Shown: in pieces, positions 1 through 7,058 of the stretch
Position numbering within the stretch: the stretch's first letter is position 1
How the letters are laid out: every line of letters starts with the position of its first letter
NCBI GenBank assembly: GCA_041742235.1
Contig: JBGSJA010000289.1
Location: 1-23,472 of the forward strand
Direction of reading: 5' to 3'
DNA from: BOKV01 sp041742235
GTDB taxonomy: Bacteria; Pseudomonadota; Alphaproteobacteria; Rhizobiales; Rhizobiaceae
DNA: 23,472 nucleotides
Position numbers and translations under genes: made by a program
The notes under the pieces: model-generated
Databases searched by the model: none
The model's input: only the letters and a program-made list of their open reading frames with translations
Told to the model about the DNA's origin: nothing

Positions 1-554
1 TGCACGGTCTGTGGCCGCAGCCGGGAACGCGCGCCTGGTGCACGGATGATGCGCGAAGCGTCGCAGCCGACAAGGACGGGCGCTGGCGCGACATCGACAT
101 CGACCGCCTCGACGATCCGCTGTGGCGGCGACTGCAAGCGGCCATGCCCGGCACGCGCTCGCAATTGCACCGGCACGAATGGATAAAACATGGCACCTGC
201 ATGAAGGGGGCCACGGCGGCGAGCTATTTCGAGACGAGCCTCGACCTTCTCGACGCGGTCAATGCTTCATCCACAGCCCGGCTTTTCGCCGAAAACATCG
301 GCCGCAGGCTGACCGCCGGGCAAGTGCGCGCTGCATTCGACGCGGATTTCGGCGAAGGCGCCGGCGAGCGGGTGAAGCTGTCATGCAGCTATGACGGCAA
401 CCGCCGCATCATCACGGAGATCACCATCGGCCTCAAGGGTCCGCTCGACCGCGATGCCTTCAGCCGCGAGGAACTGGCCGCGCTCATCATGGCGTCCCCG
501 CCGGTCGAGGAAGGCTGCCCCGCCGGCGTTGTCGATGGCGTTGGCGATCAATAG
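1..554 (+). CDS. Ribonuclease T2 family protein (3' part; start lies before the window)
   Basis: This is the C-terminal part of a secreted-type RNase T2, an endoribonuclease that cleaves single-stranded RNA through 2',3'-cyclic phosphates. The reading frame is open from base 3. Both conserved active-site segments are visible: CAS I as HGLWP at the very start of the window, and CAS II as HEWIKHGTC at 174-200, carrying the catalytic His, Glu, Lys and His. Cysteines consistent with family disulfides are present (WCT, GTC, LSCSY). The start codon and any signal peptide lie upstream and cannot be seen; family knowledge suggests periplasmic or extracellular location. The stop TAG is at 552-554, 38 bp before the exonuclease start chosen here. 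Family assignment is secure; the biological role is unknown. Confidence 0.95.
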   Translation, partial: HGLWPQPGTRAWCTDDARSVAADKDGRWRDIDIDRLDDPLWRRLQAAMPGTRSQLHRHEWIKHGTCMKGATAASYFETSLDLLDAVNASSTARLFAENIGRRLTAGQVRAAFDADFGEGAGERVKLSCSYDGNRRIITEITIGLKGPLDRDAFSREELAALIMASPPVEEGCPAGVVDGVGDQ

Positions 555-592
555 GGCTTGCACGCGCCATGGCGTGCGCCACATTGAAGCCC

Positions 593-1603
593 ATGCGCCC
601 TGAAGACCTGCTTTGTCCCTCGCCCAAGGGCCTTTTCTGCCCGCCCGGCAACTTTCATATAGACCCGGTTGTGCCGGTGGACCGGGCGCTCGTCACGCAC
701 GGCCACAGCGACCATGCGCGCGCCGGACATGGCGCGGTGATGGCGACGCGCGAGACGCTCGACATCATGGCTATCCGCTATGGAGAGGACTTCGCCGGCT
801 CCACGCAGGCGGCCGGCTTTGGCGAAACGGTCGAAGTGAACGGCGTCTCGGTGACGTTCAAGCCGGCGGGCCATGTGCTGGGATCGGCGCAAATTTGCGT
901 CGAACACAAGGGAATGCGGATCGTCGCCTCCGGCGACTACAAGCGTCTCGCCGATCCGACCGCCGAGACGTTCGAACCGGTACGCTGCGACGTGTTCATC
1001 ACCGAGGCAACGTTCGGCCTGCCGGTCTTCCGCCATCCAAGGCCGGCCGAGGAGATCGGCAGGCTGTTTACCTCCATTCGCGAATTCCCCGACCGGGCGC
1101 ATCTCGTCGGCGTCTATGCGCTCGGCAAGGCGCAGCGGGTGATCCGGCTGTTGCGCGACAGCGGCTGGCAAAGGCCGGTCTATATCCACGGCTCGCTCAA
1201 GGCGCTTTGCGATTATTACCAGCAAAGCGGCATTGAACTGGGCGAATTGCGACCCGCGACCGCCGATGCAAAGGACAAGGAGGCCTATGCGGGCGAGATC
1301 ATCCTCGGCCCGCCCTCCGCCTTCAACTCGCCCTGGGTGCGGCGCTTTCCCGATCCGCTCATCGCTTTCGCCTCGGGCTGGATGCAGATCCGCCAGCGCA
1401 TGAAGCAGCGCGGCGTGGAACTGCCGCTGGTCATTTCCGACCATTGCGACTGGGACGAACTGACCGCGACGATCCGCGACACCGGCGCGTCGGAAATCTG
1501 GGTGACGCATGGCCGCGAGGAGGCGCTGGTGCGCTGGTGCGAACTCAACCAGCTTCGCGCCCGCCCGCTGCACCTCGTGGGCTATGAAGACGAGGTCGAG
1601 TGA
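593..1603 (+). CDS. Ligase-associated DNA exonuclease (metallo-beta-lactamase/beta-CASP fold)
   Basis: A 336-residue protein of the beta-CASP nuclease family, related to eukaryotic CPSF73 and Artemis. The metal site is clear near the N-terminus: THGHSDHARAGH, giving H36, H38, D40 and H41. A GHVLGSAQ segment follows, then the central beta-CASP insert, and C-terminal His motifs (SDHCDWDEL and VTHGREE). In Pseudomonas putida the relative (Exo) sits in a four-gene repair cluster with an ATP-dependent ligase, an Lhr-type helicase and a metallophosphoesterase. Here its stop TGA overlaps the ligase start by one base (TGATG), so the two are probably translationally coupled. I chose the ATG at 593 because family members begin MRPEDLL; an in-frame ATG at 569 would add eight residues. 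Neither start has a strong Shine-Dalgarno sequence. Confidence 0.93.
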   Translation: MRPEDLLCPSPKGLFCPPGNFHIDPVVPVDRALVTHGHSDHARAGHGAVMATRETLDIMAIRYGEDFAGSTQAAGFGETVEVNGVSVTFKPAGHVLGSAQICVEHKGMRIVASGDYKRLADPTAETFEPVRCDVFITEATFGLPVFRHPRPAEEIGRLFTSIREFPDRAHLVGVYALGKAQRVIRLLRDSGWQRPVYIHGSLKALCDYYQQSGIELGELRPATADAKDKEAYAGEIILGPPSAFNSPWVRRFPDPLIAFASGWMQIRQRMKQRGVELPLVISDHCDWDELTATIRDTGASEIWVTHGREEALVRWCELNQLRARPLHLVGYEDEVE

Positions 1604-3207
1604 TGCACGCCTTCGCCGCTTTGCTCGAACGCATCGTGCTCACTCCCTCGCGCAATCGCAAGATCGAACTGATGGTGCATTATTTCCGCGACACGCCGGA
1701 CCCGGACCGCGGTATCGGCCTTGCCGCGATCACCGGCACGCTTGACCTGCCTGCGGTGAAGCCGGCGCTGATCCGGCAACTGGCGGAGGAAGTGACCGAT
1801 CCGGTGCTGTTCCGCATGTCCTACGACTATGTCGGGGACCTGGCGGAAACCGTAGCGCTGATCTGGCCGGTCGACACACGCGGGCGAGCGGCGGACCTGC
1901 CGTTGTCGCAAGTGGTGCACGACCTTGCGCAGGCGTCGCGCAGCGAGGCGCCGGCGCTCATGCGTCGGCTGCTCGACACGCTCGGCCCTTCGGAACGCTT
2001 TGCGCTGATCAAGCTGGCGGGCGGAGCCCTGCGCATCGGCGTTTCGGCGCGGCTGGCCAAGCAGGCGCTCGCCGATCTTGGCGGCAAGGATGTGGGCGAG
2101 ATCGAGGAATTGTGGCACGGCTTGCGTCCGCCCTTCACCGAACTTTTCGCATGGCTCGAGGGCCGGGCTGAAAAGCCTGCCAATGCCGCCGCTGCGCCGT
2201 TCAGGCCTGTGATGCTTTCCAATGCGCTGGAAGAGCGCGATGCGCCGCAGATCGCGCCCGAGACCCATGTCGCGGAGTGGAAATGGGACGGCATCCGCGT
2301 CCAGGCCGTGGCCGAGCGGGGCGTGCGCCGCCTTTATTCGCGCACCGGCGACGATATTTCCGGCGCGTTTCCCGATGTCATCGAGGCGATGGATTTCGAA
2401 GGCGCGATCGACGGCGAACTTCTGGTCGGCTCCACCGCCGATCCGAACAGCGGAACGGGCACATTCTCCGACCTGCAGCAGCGGCTCAACCGCAAGAGCG
2501 TGTCGGCAAAGGAACTGGCGCGGTATCCGGCCTTCATCCGCGCCTATGACCTCATCGTACATGGCGGCGAGGATATCCGGGCCGAGCCGCTGATGGCGCG
2601 CAAGGAACGGCTTGCCGGCTTCGTTGCGCAGCTCAATCCGTCGCGGTTCGACCTGTCTCAGATGCTGGATTTCGCCAGCTTCGAGGACCTCGTGGCGATG
2701 CGGCTCAACCCGCCGCACCCGGTCATCGAGGGACTGATGCTGAAGCGGCGCGACGCGCCCTATCTGCCCGGGCGGCCAAAGGGGCCGTGGTTCAAGTGGA
2801 AAAAAGACCCGCACACGGTGGACGCGGTGCTCATGTACGCCCAGCGCGGCCATGGCAAGCGGTCGGGCTTTTATTCCGACTACACTTTCGGGGTGTGGCG
2901 CGGCGACAATGAGCTGGTTCCCGTCGGCAAGGCCTATTTCGGCTTCACGGACGAAGAATTGAAGCAGATCGACAAATTCGTGCGCGACAACACGATCGAG
3001 CGGTTCGGGCCGGTTCGCTCGGTGCGGGCCGAGCACAATTTCGGATTGGTGCTGGAAGTGGCCTTCGAAGGGCTGGCGCGTTCGGGCCGGCACAAGAGCG
3101 GCGTCGCAATGCGTTTTCCGCGCATTTCACGCATCCGCTGGGACAAGCCGCCGGTCGAGGCCGACAGGCTCGACACCCTTGAAGCAATGCTGCCGCCGCT
3201 TCCTTGA
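1603..3207 (+). CDS. ATP-dependent DNA ligase (repair type)
   Basis: A 534-residue ATP-dependent DNA ligase that seals nicks through an enzyme-adenylate. The N-terminal third is the ligase DNA-binding domain (about residues 1-200). The adenylation domain begins with motif I, EWKWDGIR, whose Lys is K227. Motif III-like IDGELLVG and a motif V region with KWKKDP follow, and the C-terminus is an OB-fold. It is distinct from the essential NAD-dependent LigA and is inferred to act in repair together with the upstream exonuclease, with which it overlaps by one base. A GTG at 1600 would add one Met; the ATG at 1603 is the more natural start. The helicase and phosphoesterase partners of the Pseudomonas cluster are not adjacent. 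Confidence 0.95.
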   Translation: MHAFAALLERIVLTPSRNRKIELMVHYFRDTPDPDRGIGLAAITGTLDLPAVKPALIRQLAEEVTDPVLFRMSYDYVGDLAETVALIWPVDTRGRAADLPLSQVVHDLAQASRSEAPALMRRLLDTLGPSERFALIKLAGGALRIGVSARLAKQALADLGGKDVGEIEELWHGLRPPFTELFAWLEGRAEKPANAAAAPFRPVMLSNALEERDAPQIAPETHVAEWKWDGIRVQAVAERGVRRLYSRTGDDISGAFPDVIEAMDFEGAIDGELLVGSTADPNSGTGTFSDLQQRLNRKSVSAKELARYPAFIRAYDLIVHGGEDIRAEPLMARKERLAGFVAQLNPSRFDLSQMLDFASFEDLVAMRLNPPHPVIEGLMLKRRDAPYLPGRPKGPWFKWKKDPHTVDAVLMYAQRGHGKRSGFYSDYTFGVWRGDNELVPVGKAYFGFTDEELKQIDKFVRDNTIERFGPVRSVRAEHNFGLVLEVAFEGLARSGRHKSGVAMRFPRISRIRWDKPPVEADRLDTLEAMLPPLP

Positions 3208-3256
3208 AAAAGCGCTCCGCGATGCGTAGTTTCAGGCAGCAACCCGAGGGCGATTC

Positions 3257-3529
3257 ATGGCCGACCGCGTAACCAACTTCCTGGGCGACACGCCGCTTCG
3301 CACAGCAGTCAAGCTGGCGGTGATTTCGCTGGTCGTCGGCGTCATCATGGCCTCGCTCAACTTCACGCCGCTCGACCTGTGGTACGCGCTGCGCGATTTC
3401 CTGCGCTGGCTTTACGATCTCGGCTACGAGGCTTTCGAGCGGCTCGGCATCTATTTCATCTATGGCGCGATGGTCGTGGTGCCGGTGTTCATCGTCATGC
3501 GGCTATTGTCGTCCGGACGGCGCAACTAG
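3257..3529 (+). CDS. Small inner-membrane protein, DUF6460-like
   Basis: A 90-residue protein with two predicted membrane helices, about residues 18-35 (AVISLVVGVIMAS) and 62-83 (GIYFIYGAMVVVPVFIVMRLL). They are separated by an aromatic and charged amphipathic stretch (DLWYALRDFLRWLYDLGYEAFERLG). The layout resembles the DUF6460 family of small proteins found in Hyphomicrobiales; the match is from memory of the family pattern and not a search. The function is unknown. The ATG at 3257 is preceded by GAGGGCG, a plausible ribosome-binding site. The gene lies 49 bp after the ligase and could be read with it. Its stop TAG at 3527-3529 shares bases with the stop of the convergent SDR gene. Confidence 0.8.
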   Translation: MADRVTNFLGDTPLRTAVKLAVISLVVGVIMASLNFTPLDLWYALRDFLRWLYDLGYEAFERLGIYFIYGAMVVVPVFIVMRLLSSGRRN

Positions 3530-4278
3530 CGCCGGCGCAGCGCCGGAAGGCCGATGCCCACCGCTTCGAAGCCGCCATCCACCGACAAGCACTGGCCGGT
3601 GATGTAGCTCGCCTCGCTCGAGCACAGGAAATGGATCGCATTGGCGATTTCGTCTTCCGTGCCATAGCGGTTGAGCGGGATCGCGTCGTGATAGGCGGCG
3701 ATGATTTCCGGCGAATGCACCGCCATGGCCAGCTTCGTGCGCACAGGTCCGGGGCAGATGCAATTGGCGCGGATGCCATGCTCGCCCAGTTCCGCCGCCT
3801 GCTGCAACGTCAGCTGGATGACAGCGGCCTTGGACGTGCCATAGGCAACGCGCAGCGTCGACGCCCTCAGCCCCGAAATGCTGGCAATGTTGACGATTGC
3901 CCCGCCCTGCCGCTTGATAAGCGGGATGGCGGCCTGCGAGGTCAGGAACACGCCGTCGAGATTGACGGACATCACGCGGCGCCAGCGCTCGTATGTCGTC
4001 TCCTCGATGGGTCCGAAATCGGCGACGCCGGCATTGTTGACCAGCGCATCGAGGCGGCCGCATTCGTTCGCGATCCTCGCCATGAAGGCCTCGACCGATG
4101 CCGCGTCCGAGACGTCGCCATGGATGCGCAATGCACCTTCGAGCACTTGCGCCACAGCCTCCAGTTCACCGTCGTCGACATCGACGATCGCGACCTGCCA
4201 GCCTTCGTTCAAGAAGCGCCGCGCGGTCGCAAGCCCGATGCCGCGCACCCCGCCCGTAACCAGAACCGTCCGTCTCAT
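3526..4278 (-). CDS. SDR family oxidoreductase (probably NAD-dependent)
   Basis: A 250-residue classical short-chain dehydrogenase/reductase. The cofactor motif TGGVRGIG is at residues 8-15, and an Asp at the end of the second strand (IVDVD) suggests a preference for NAD(H). NNAG is at 81-84. The catalytic set is N106, S133, Y146 and K150 (YGTSK), followed by the CPGPV loop. The substrate cannot be read from the sequence. I start at the ATG at 4278 because it overlaps the methyltransferase stop (ATGA) and puts the Rossmann motif at the usual distance; an in-frame ATG at 4299 would add seven atypical residues. The stop is in a CTAG tetranucleotide shared with the opposite-strand membrane protein gene. 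Confidence 0.93.
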   Translation of the reverse strand: MRRTVLVTGGVRGIGLATARRFLNEGWQVAIVDVDDGELEAVAQVLEGALRIHGDVSDAASVEAFMARIANECGRLDALVNNAGVADFGPIEETTYERWRRVMSVNLDGVFLTSQAAIPLIKRQGGAIVNIASISGLRASTLRVAYGTSKAAVIQLTLQQAAELGEHGIRANCICPGPVRTKLAMAVHSPEIIAAYHDAIPLNRYGTEDEIANAIHFLCSSEASYITGQCLSVDGGFEAVGIGLPALRRR

Positions 4279-4913
4279 GATGCCGCCTTGCGTTGCCAAA
4301 TGCAGTAGAAGCCTTCCGGCGATAGCGAGCCGGCATAATAGGTTCCGGGCTGGTGGTAAAGCTCGGCCAGCGTTCCGCCCAGCGTCATGGAAGCTGTCAT
4401 GTCGGCGAAGCCTGCTTCTTCCCAGACATCCTTGTGGACCGTGCAGGCGAACAGTCCGCCGGGCCTAAGCACACGAAACAATTCCGGCAGGCAGACAGCG
4501 CCGACATGGGCATGGGTGAAGGTCCCGGTGCAGATCATCGCGTCATAGAGATTGCCGGCAAGCGCGAGCGGCTTGGTAAGGTCTGCTTCGACCAGTGTCT
4601 CATAGACGCCGCGAGAACCCGCGACCGCCAGCATTTGCGGCGAGAAATCCAGCGCATCGACATGGGTGAAGCCCAGCCTTGCAAGCTCGGCGCCTGCAAG
4701 GCCGGTGCCCGCGCCGACATCCAGGACTCGTGCCTCGCGGCCCGGCATGTAGGCGGCAAGCAATTGGGCCGTACGCGCGGGCGTCAGATAGCCGAGGCCT
4801 TCCAGCATCGCCTTGTCATAGCCTTGCGCCCAGTCGCGATAGAGCACGCGCGCCTCTTCCGTGTCCTTCAGCGCATAGGCGCGCTCCAGCATTTCGCGTG
4901 CGTTGGCGTCCAT
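4275..4913 (-). CDS. Class I SAM-dependent methyltransferase
   Basis: A 212-residue Rossmann-fold methyltransferase. Motif I, VLDVGAGTG, is at residues 63-71; an acidic residue at the end of strand 2 (VDALDFS), the CTGTFTH motif and the VLRPGG post-motif complete the SAM-binding core. The N-terminal helix (AREMLERAYALKDTEEARVLYRDWAQGYD) resembles small-molecule methyltransferases of the Methyltransf_11/25 type. The substrate is unknown. The reading frame is open far upstream, but the ATG at 4913 is preferred: AAGGCAG lies just upstream and the preceding frame covers the divergent promoter region and the next gene. The downstream SDR starts inside its stop codon, so the two are likely one operon and may modify the same metabolite. 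Confidence 0.9.
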   Translation of the reverse strand: MDANAREMLERAYALKDTEEARVLYRDWAQGYDKAMLEGLGYLTPARTAQLLAAYMPGREARVLDVGAGTGLAGAELARLGFTHVDALDFSPQMLAVAGSRGVYETLVEADLTKPLALAGNLYDAMICTGTFTHAHVGAVCLPELFRVLRPGGLFACTVHKDVWEEAGFADMTASMTLGGTLAELYHQPGTYYAGSLSPEGFYCIWQRKAAS

Positions 4914-4991
4914 GAAACCACTGCCTTGTTGATGCGCCAACTTGCCCCCGGACGACGCATATTGCAAACTCGCGTGCGGCAAGGAGGCCCC

Positions 4992-5612
4992 ATGAACGAC
5001 GCCATCGATTATTTCTTCAGTTCCGTTTCGCCCTTTGCCTGGCTTGGCCATCGCCAGTTGATGGCGATCGCCACGAAGCACGGCCAGGAAGTGCACCTGC
5101 ACCCGGTAAATTTGGGCGGTGTGTGGGAAGTGTCGGGCGGCGTGCCGCTCGCCCAGCGCCCGCCGGTGCGCCAACGCTACCGGCTGATCGAATTGCAGCG
5201 CATCGCCCTGTTTCGCGGTCTTCACATCAATCCGAAGCCTGCCCATTTCCCGACCAGTCCCGAAATGGCCGACCGCACGATCATTGCCCTGTCGCAAGCC
5301 GGTCGCAGCCCCGCCGCCTTCGCGTTCGCGGTGGGCGAAGCGTTGTGGTCGAAGGACCGGCAGATTGCCGACGAGGCCGTGATCGCTGAAATCCTTCAGG
5401 AATGCGGCTTCAACCCCGGCAGCATTCTGGAGCAGGCAAAGTCGGAAAAGACGGCGGCGATACGAGAGGAAAACACCAAGGCGGCGATCGCGGCGGACGC
5501 GATCGGTTCGCCCTGCTACGTCTACAAGGGCGAGCCGTTCTGGGGACAGGACAGGCTCGACCTTCTCGACCACATGATCACGACCGGGCGGTCCCCGATC
5601 CGGGCATTGTGA
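4992..5612 (+). CDS. 2-hydroxychromene-2-carboxylate isomerase-like (DsbA/kappa-GST fold)
   Basis: A 206-residue thioredoxin-fold protein of the HCCA isomerase/kappa-class glutathione transferase family. The N-terminus IDYFFSSVSPFAWLGH matches the family's glutathione-binding start, with Ser replacing the Cys pair of DsbA, and the C-terminus ends with GSPCYVYKGEPFWGQDRLD, the family's cis-Pro and tail region. Family members isomerise 2-hydroxychromene-2-carboxylate in naphthalene catabolism, but no other aromatic degradation genes are nearby, so a general glutathione-dependent role is as likely. The start at 4992 is decided by a very strong ribosome-binding site, AAGGAGG at 4981-4987. The gene is divergent from the methyltransferase, with 78 bp between them that must hold both promoters. 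Confidence 0.9.
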   Translation: MNDAIDYFFSSVSPFAWLGHRQLMAIATKHGQEVHLHPVNLGGVWEVSGGVPLAQRPPVRQRYRLIELQRIALFRGLHINPKPAHFPTSPEMADRTIIALSQAGRSPAAFAFAVGEALWSKDRQIADEAVIAEILQECGFNPGSILEQAKSEKTAAIREENTKAAIAADAIGSPCYVYKGEPFWGQDRLDLLDHMITTGRSPIRAL

Positions 5613-5620
5613 CGGAATTG

Positions 5621-5645
5621 GGGCAAGGAGTCTGGACTCCCGCCC
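5621..5645 (+). terminator. Possible terminator hairpin after the isomerase gene
   Basis: Nine bases after the isomerase stop, GGGC and GCCC (5621-5624 and 5642-5645) flank an inner perfect repeat, GGAGTC and GACTCC (5627-5632 and 5635-5640). This can fold as one stem with a small internal loop. No T-run follows, so it is not a textbook intrinsic terminator and may instead act with Rho or protect the 3' end. Confidence 0.35.
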
Positions 5646-5657
5646 GGAGCGAAGCTA

Positions 5658-5677
5658 AAAAGGAATAATTTCCTTTT
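5658..5677. promoter_or_regulatory. Perfect 8-4-8 dyad, candidate operator for the S24 regulator
   Basis: AAAAGGAA (5658-5665) and TTCCTTTT (5670-5677) form a perfect inverted repeat around TAAT, 43 bp before the start of a LexA-like repressor gene. The geometry (about 20 bp, dyad symmetric, AT-rich in a GC-rich genome) is what a dimeric HTH repressor would bind. A GC hairpin, CCCGGC and GCCGGG, follows at 5679-5697. The operator role is inference from position and symmetry. Confidence 0.5.
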
Positions 5678-5720
5678 CCCCGGCGCCAATGGCCGGGCCG
5701 CAATACGGCAGGTTCAGCGA

Positions 5721-6401
5721 ATGCTTTCGCACAGCGCAGTATGGACAGCGATCGATGCATTGGCACAGATGCATCGCCTGACGCCGTCCGGACTTGCCCG
5801 CAAGTCGGGCCTGGATCCGACCAGCTTCAACAAGTCCAAGCGCATCACGCCGTCCGGACGGCCGCGCTGGCCCTCGACTGAATCCATCGCCAAGGCGCTC
5901 AAGGCGACCGGCACGCCGCTCGAGGAATTCATGGCGCTGATGCAAGAGCCGTCGCCCGCCCACAAGCCGGTGCGGCAAGCTGTCCACGCGCCGCAGGCAA
6001 AATACCGCATGCCGCCAAGCGCCGTGCCGCTGCTCGGCTTCGCGCAAGCAGGCGTCGGCGGCTTCTTCGACGATGGCGGTTTTCCTGCCGGACAGGGATG
6101 GGAAGAAATCCAGTTCCCCACGGGAGACGCGGACAGCGTCTATGCGCTCAAGGTCACGGGGGATTCGATGCTGCCGCTCTACCGCAGCGGCGATGTCATC
6201 ATCGTCGCGCCGGGCGCCAACATCCACAAGGGCGACCGCGTCGTCGTCAAGACACGGGACGGCGAAGTGATGGCGAAGTTGCTGATGCGGCGCAATGCGC
6301 GTCAGGTTGAGTTGAAGTCAATCAACCCGGAGCATCCCGATCGCGTGATCATGGCGAGCGACATCGACTGGATCGCCCGCATCCTTTGGGCGAGCCAGTA
6401 A
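5721..6401 (+). CDS. LexA-like HTH repressor with S24 autopeptidase domain
   Basis: A 226-residue transcription regulator. Residues about 5-72 look like an XRE/HTH DNA-binding domain (LARKSGLDPTSFNKSKR includes the helix-turn-helix). The C-terminal half is a peptidase S24 domain with the full self-cleavage set: an Ala-Gly bond at A110-G111 (GFAQAGVGG), Ser S149 in GDSM, and Lys K186 in GEVMAK. The Ser-to-Lys spacing of 37 equals that of E. coli LexA (S119/K156). It could therefore be inactivated by RecA-stimulated cleavage, although related proteins exist in which cleavage has not been shown. There are no phage genes nearby, so it looks like a chromosomal regulator. It is followed after 14 bp by the thermonuclease-like gene, and preceded by a candidate operator at 5658-5677. 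Confidence 0.92.
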   Translation: MLSHSAVWTAIDALAQMHRLTPSGLARKSGLDPTSFNKSKRITPSGRPRWPSTESIAKALKATGTPLEEFMALMQEPSPAHKPVRQAVHAPQAKYRMPPSAVPLLGFAQAGVGGFFDDGGFPAGQGWEEIQFPTGDADSVYALKVTGDSMLPLYRSGDVIIVAPGANIHKGDRVVVKTRDGEVMAKLLMRRNARQVELKSINPEHPDRVIMASDIDWIARILWASQ

Positions 6402-6415
6402 TCCGGTGAGCGGAC

Positions 6416-7051
6416 ATGCGTTTGCTCGCCAAACTCATTCTCGTCATGACGGTCCTGCTTGCGGGCGCGATTTTCTTCTTTCCCGTGAAAGAGAAGACCG
6501 GCTCCGCGCCGCCAGCCGCGGGCCCGCCAGCGGTTGAAGAACCCGTTCGCGGCGGGTTGCGCAACGTTACGCCGCAGGACATGACCCAGCCGCCGCCAAT
6601 TGCCGAAGGCACGATTGTCCGCATTCCGGCGATTGAACCTCCTCCGGCTCCCGTCCGGCCGCCCCGGCCTGTATCCCATGCCCTGCCCCGGGTGGTTTCG
6701 GCAGGCGTGCTCGTTTCAAGCGGCAAGGAGATCAGGCTCGCCGGGATCGAACCGCTTGCCGCCGATGCGCGATGCATTGACGCGAGTGGCGAGTGGCCGT
6801 GTGGCGCATTCGCCAAGGTGGCGTTTCAGCGGCTGGTCCGGCAACGAACCATCGAATGCGACCCGGCTGGCGCCAATGACGCAACGCAAATCGTCACCAC
6901 CTGCAGAATTGGCGGCGCGGACATGGCCCAGTGGCTGGTCAGGCAAGGCTGGGCAAAGCCTGCAGGGACCGGTTTTGACGACGCGCTTGTCGGCGCAAAG
7001 GCTGATGGACGCGGGCAATGGGGCGCGAGGCCGCCGTCGGCGCCGCAATAA
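6416..7051 (+). CDS. Membrane-anchored thermonuclease (SNase)-fold protein, probably inactive
   Basis: A 211-residue protein with an N-terminal signal anchor (residues 4-23, LAKLILVMTVLLAGAIFFF), a long Pro-rich linker (about 30-95) and a C-terminal staphylococcal nuclease-like domain. The domain keeps the family scaffold: IRLAGI with R107, Cys residues (ADARC, WPCG, VTTCRI), MAQWLVRQGWAK and the GRGQWG end. The usual GIDAPE segment, which carries the catalytic Glu, reads GIEPLA here, and the usual DRYGR segment, which carries the second catalytic Arg, reads NDATQIV. I infer loss of nuclease activity. It is exported or periplasmic by topology. A modest ribosome-binding site (GTGAGCG) precedes the ATG. 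The gene is only 14 bp after the S24 regulator and is probably co-transcribed with it. Confidence 0.82.
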   Translation: MRLLAKLILVMTVLLAGAIFFFPVKEKTGSAPPAAGPPAVEEPVRGGLRNVTPQDMTQPPPIAEGTIVRIPAIEPPPAPVRPPRPVSHALPRVVSAGVLVSSGKEIRLAGIEPLAADARCIDASGEWPCGAFAKVAFQRLVRQRTIECDPAGANDATQIVTTCRIGGADMAQWLVRQGWAKPAGTGFDDALVGAKADGRGQWGARPPSAPQ

Positions 7052-7058
7052 GCACCGC

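Noticed and set aside
548..1573. Minus-strand open frame (341 codons) opposite the exonuclease
   Set aside because: No recognisable domain and typical antisense composition; the plus strand encodes the metallo-beta-lactamase motif.
1582..3093. Long open frame (503 codons) on the minus strand opposite the DNA ligase
   Set aside because: It is an antisense shadow caused by high GC. The translation is rich in Arg, His, Gln and Pro, has no family motif, and the plus-strand ligase has full catalytic motifs.
4353..4991. N-terminal extension of the isomerase-like gene back to 4353
   Set aside because: The extension lies antisense to the methyltransferase, and a very strong ribosome-binding site (AAGGAGG) fixes the start at 4992.
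5721..7051. S24 repressor and nuclease-like gene as a prophage remnant
   Set aside because: No integrase, attachment repeats or phage genes are nearby, base composition matches the neighbours, and the downstream protein is a membrane-anchored SNase-fold protein, not a phage nuclease.
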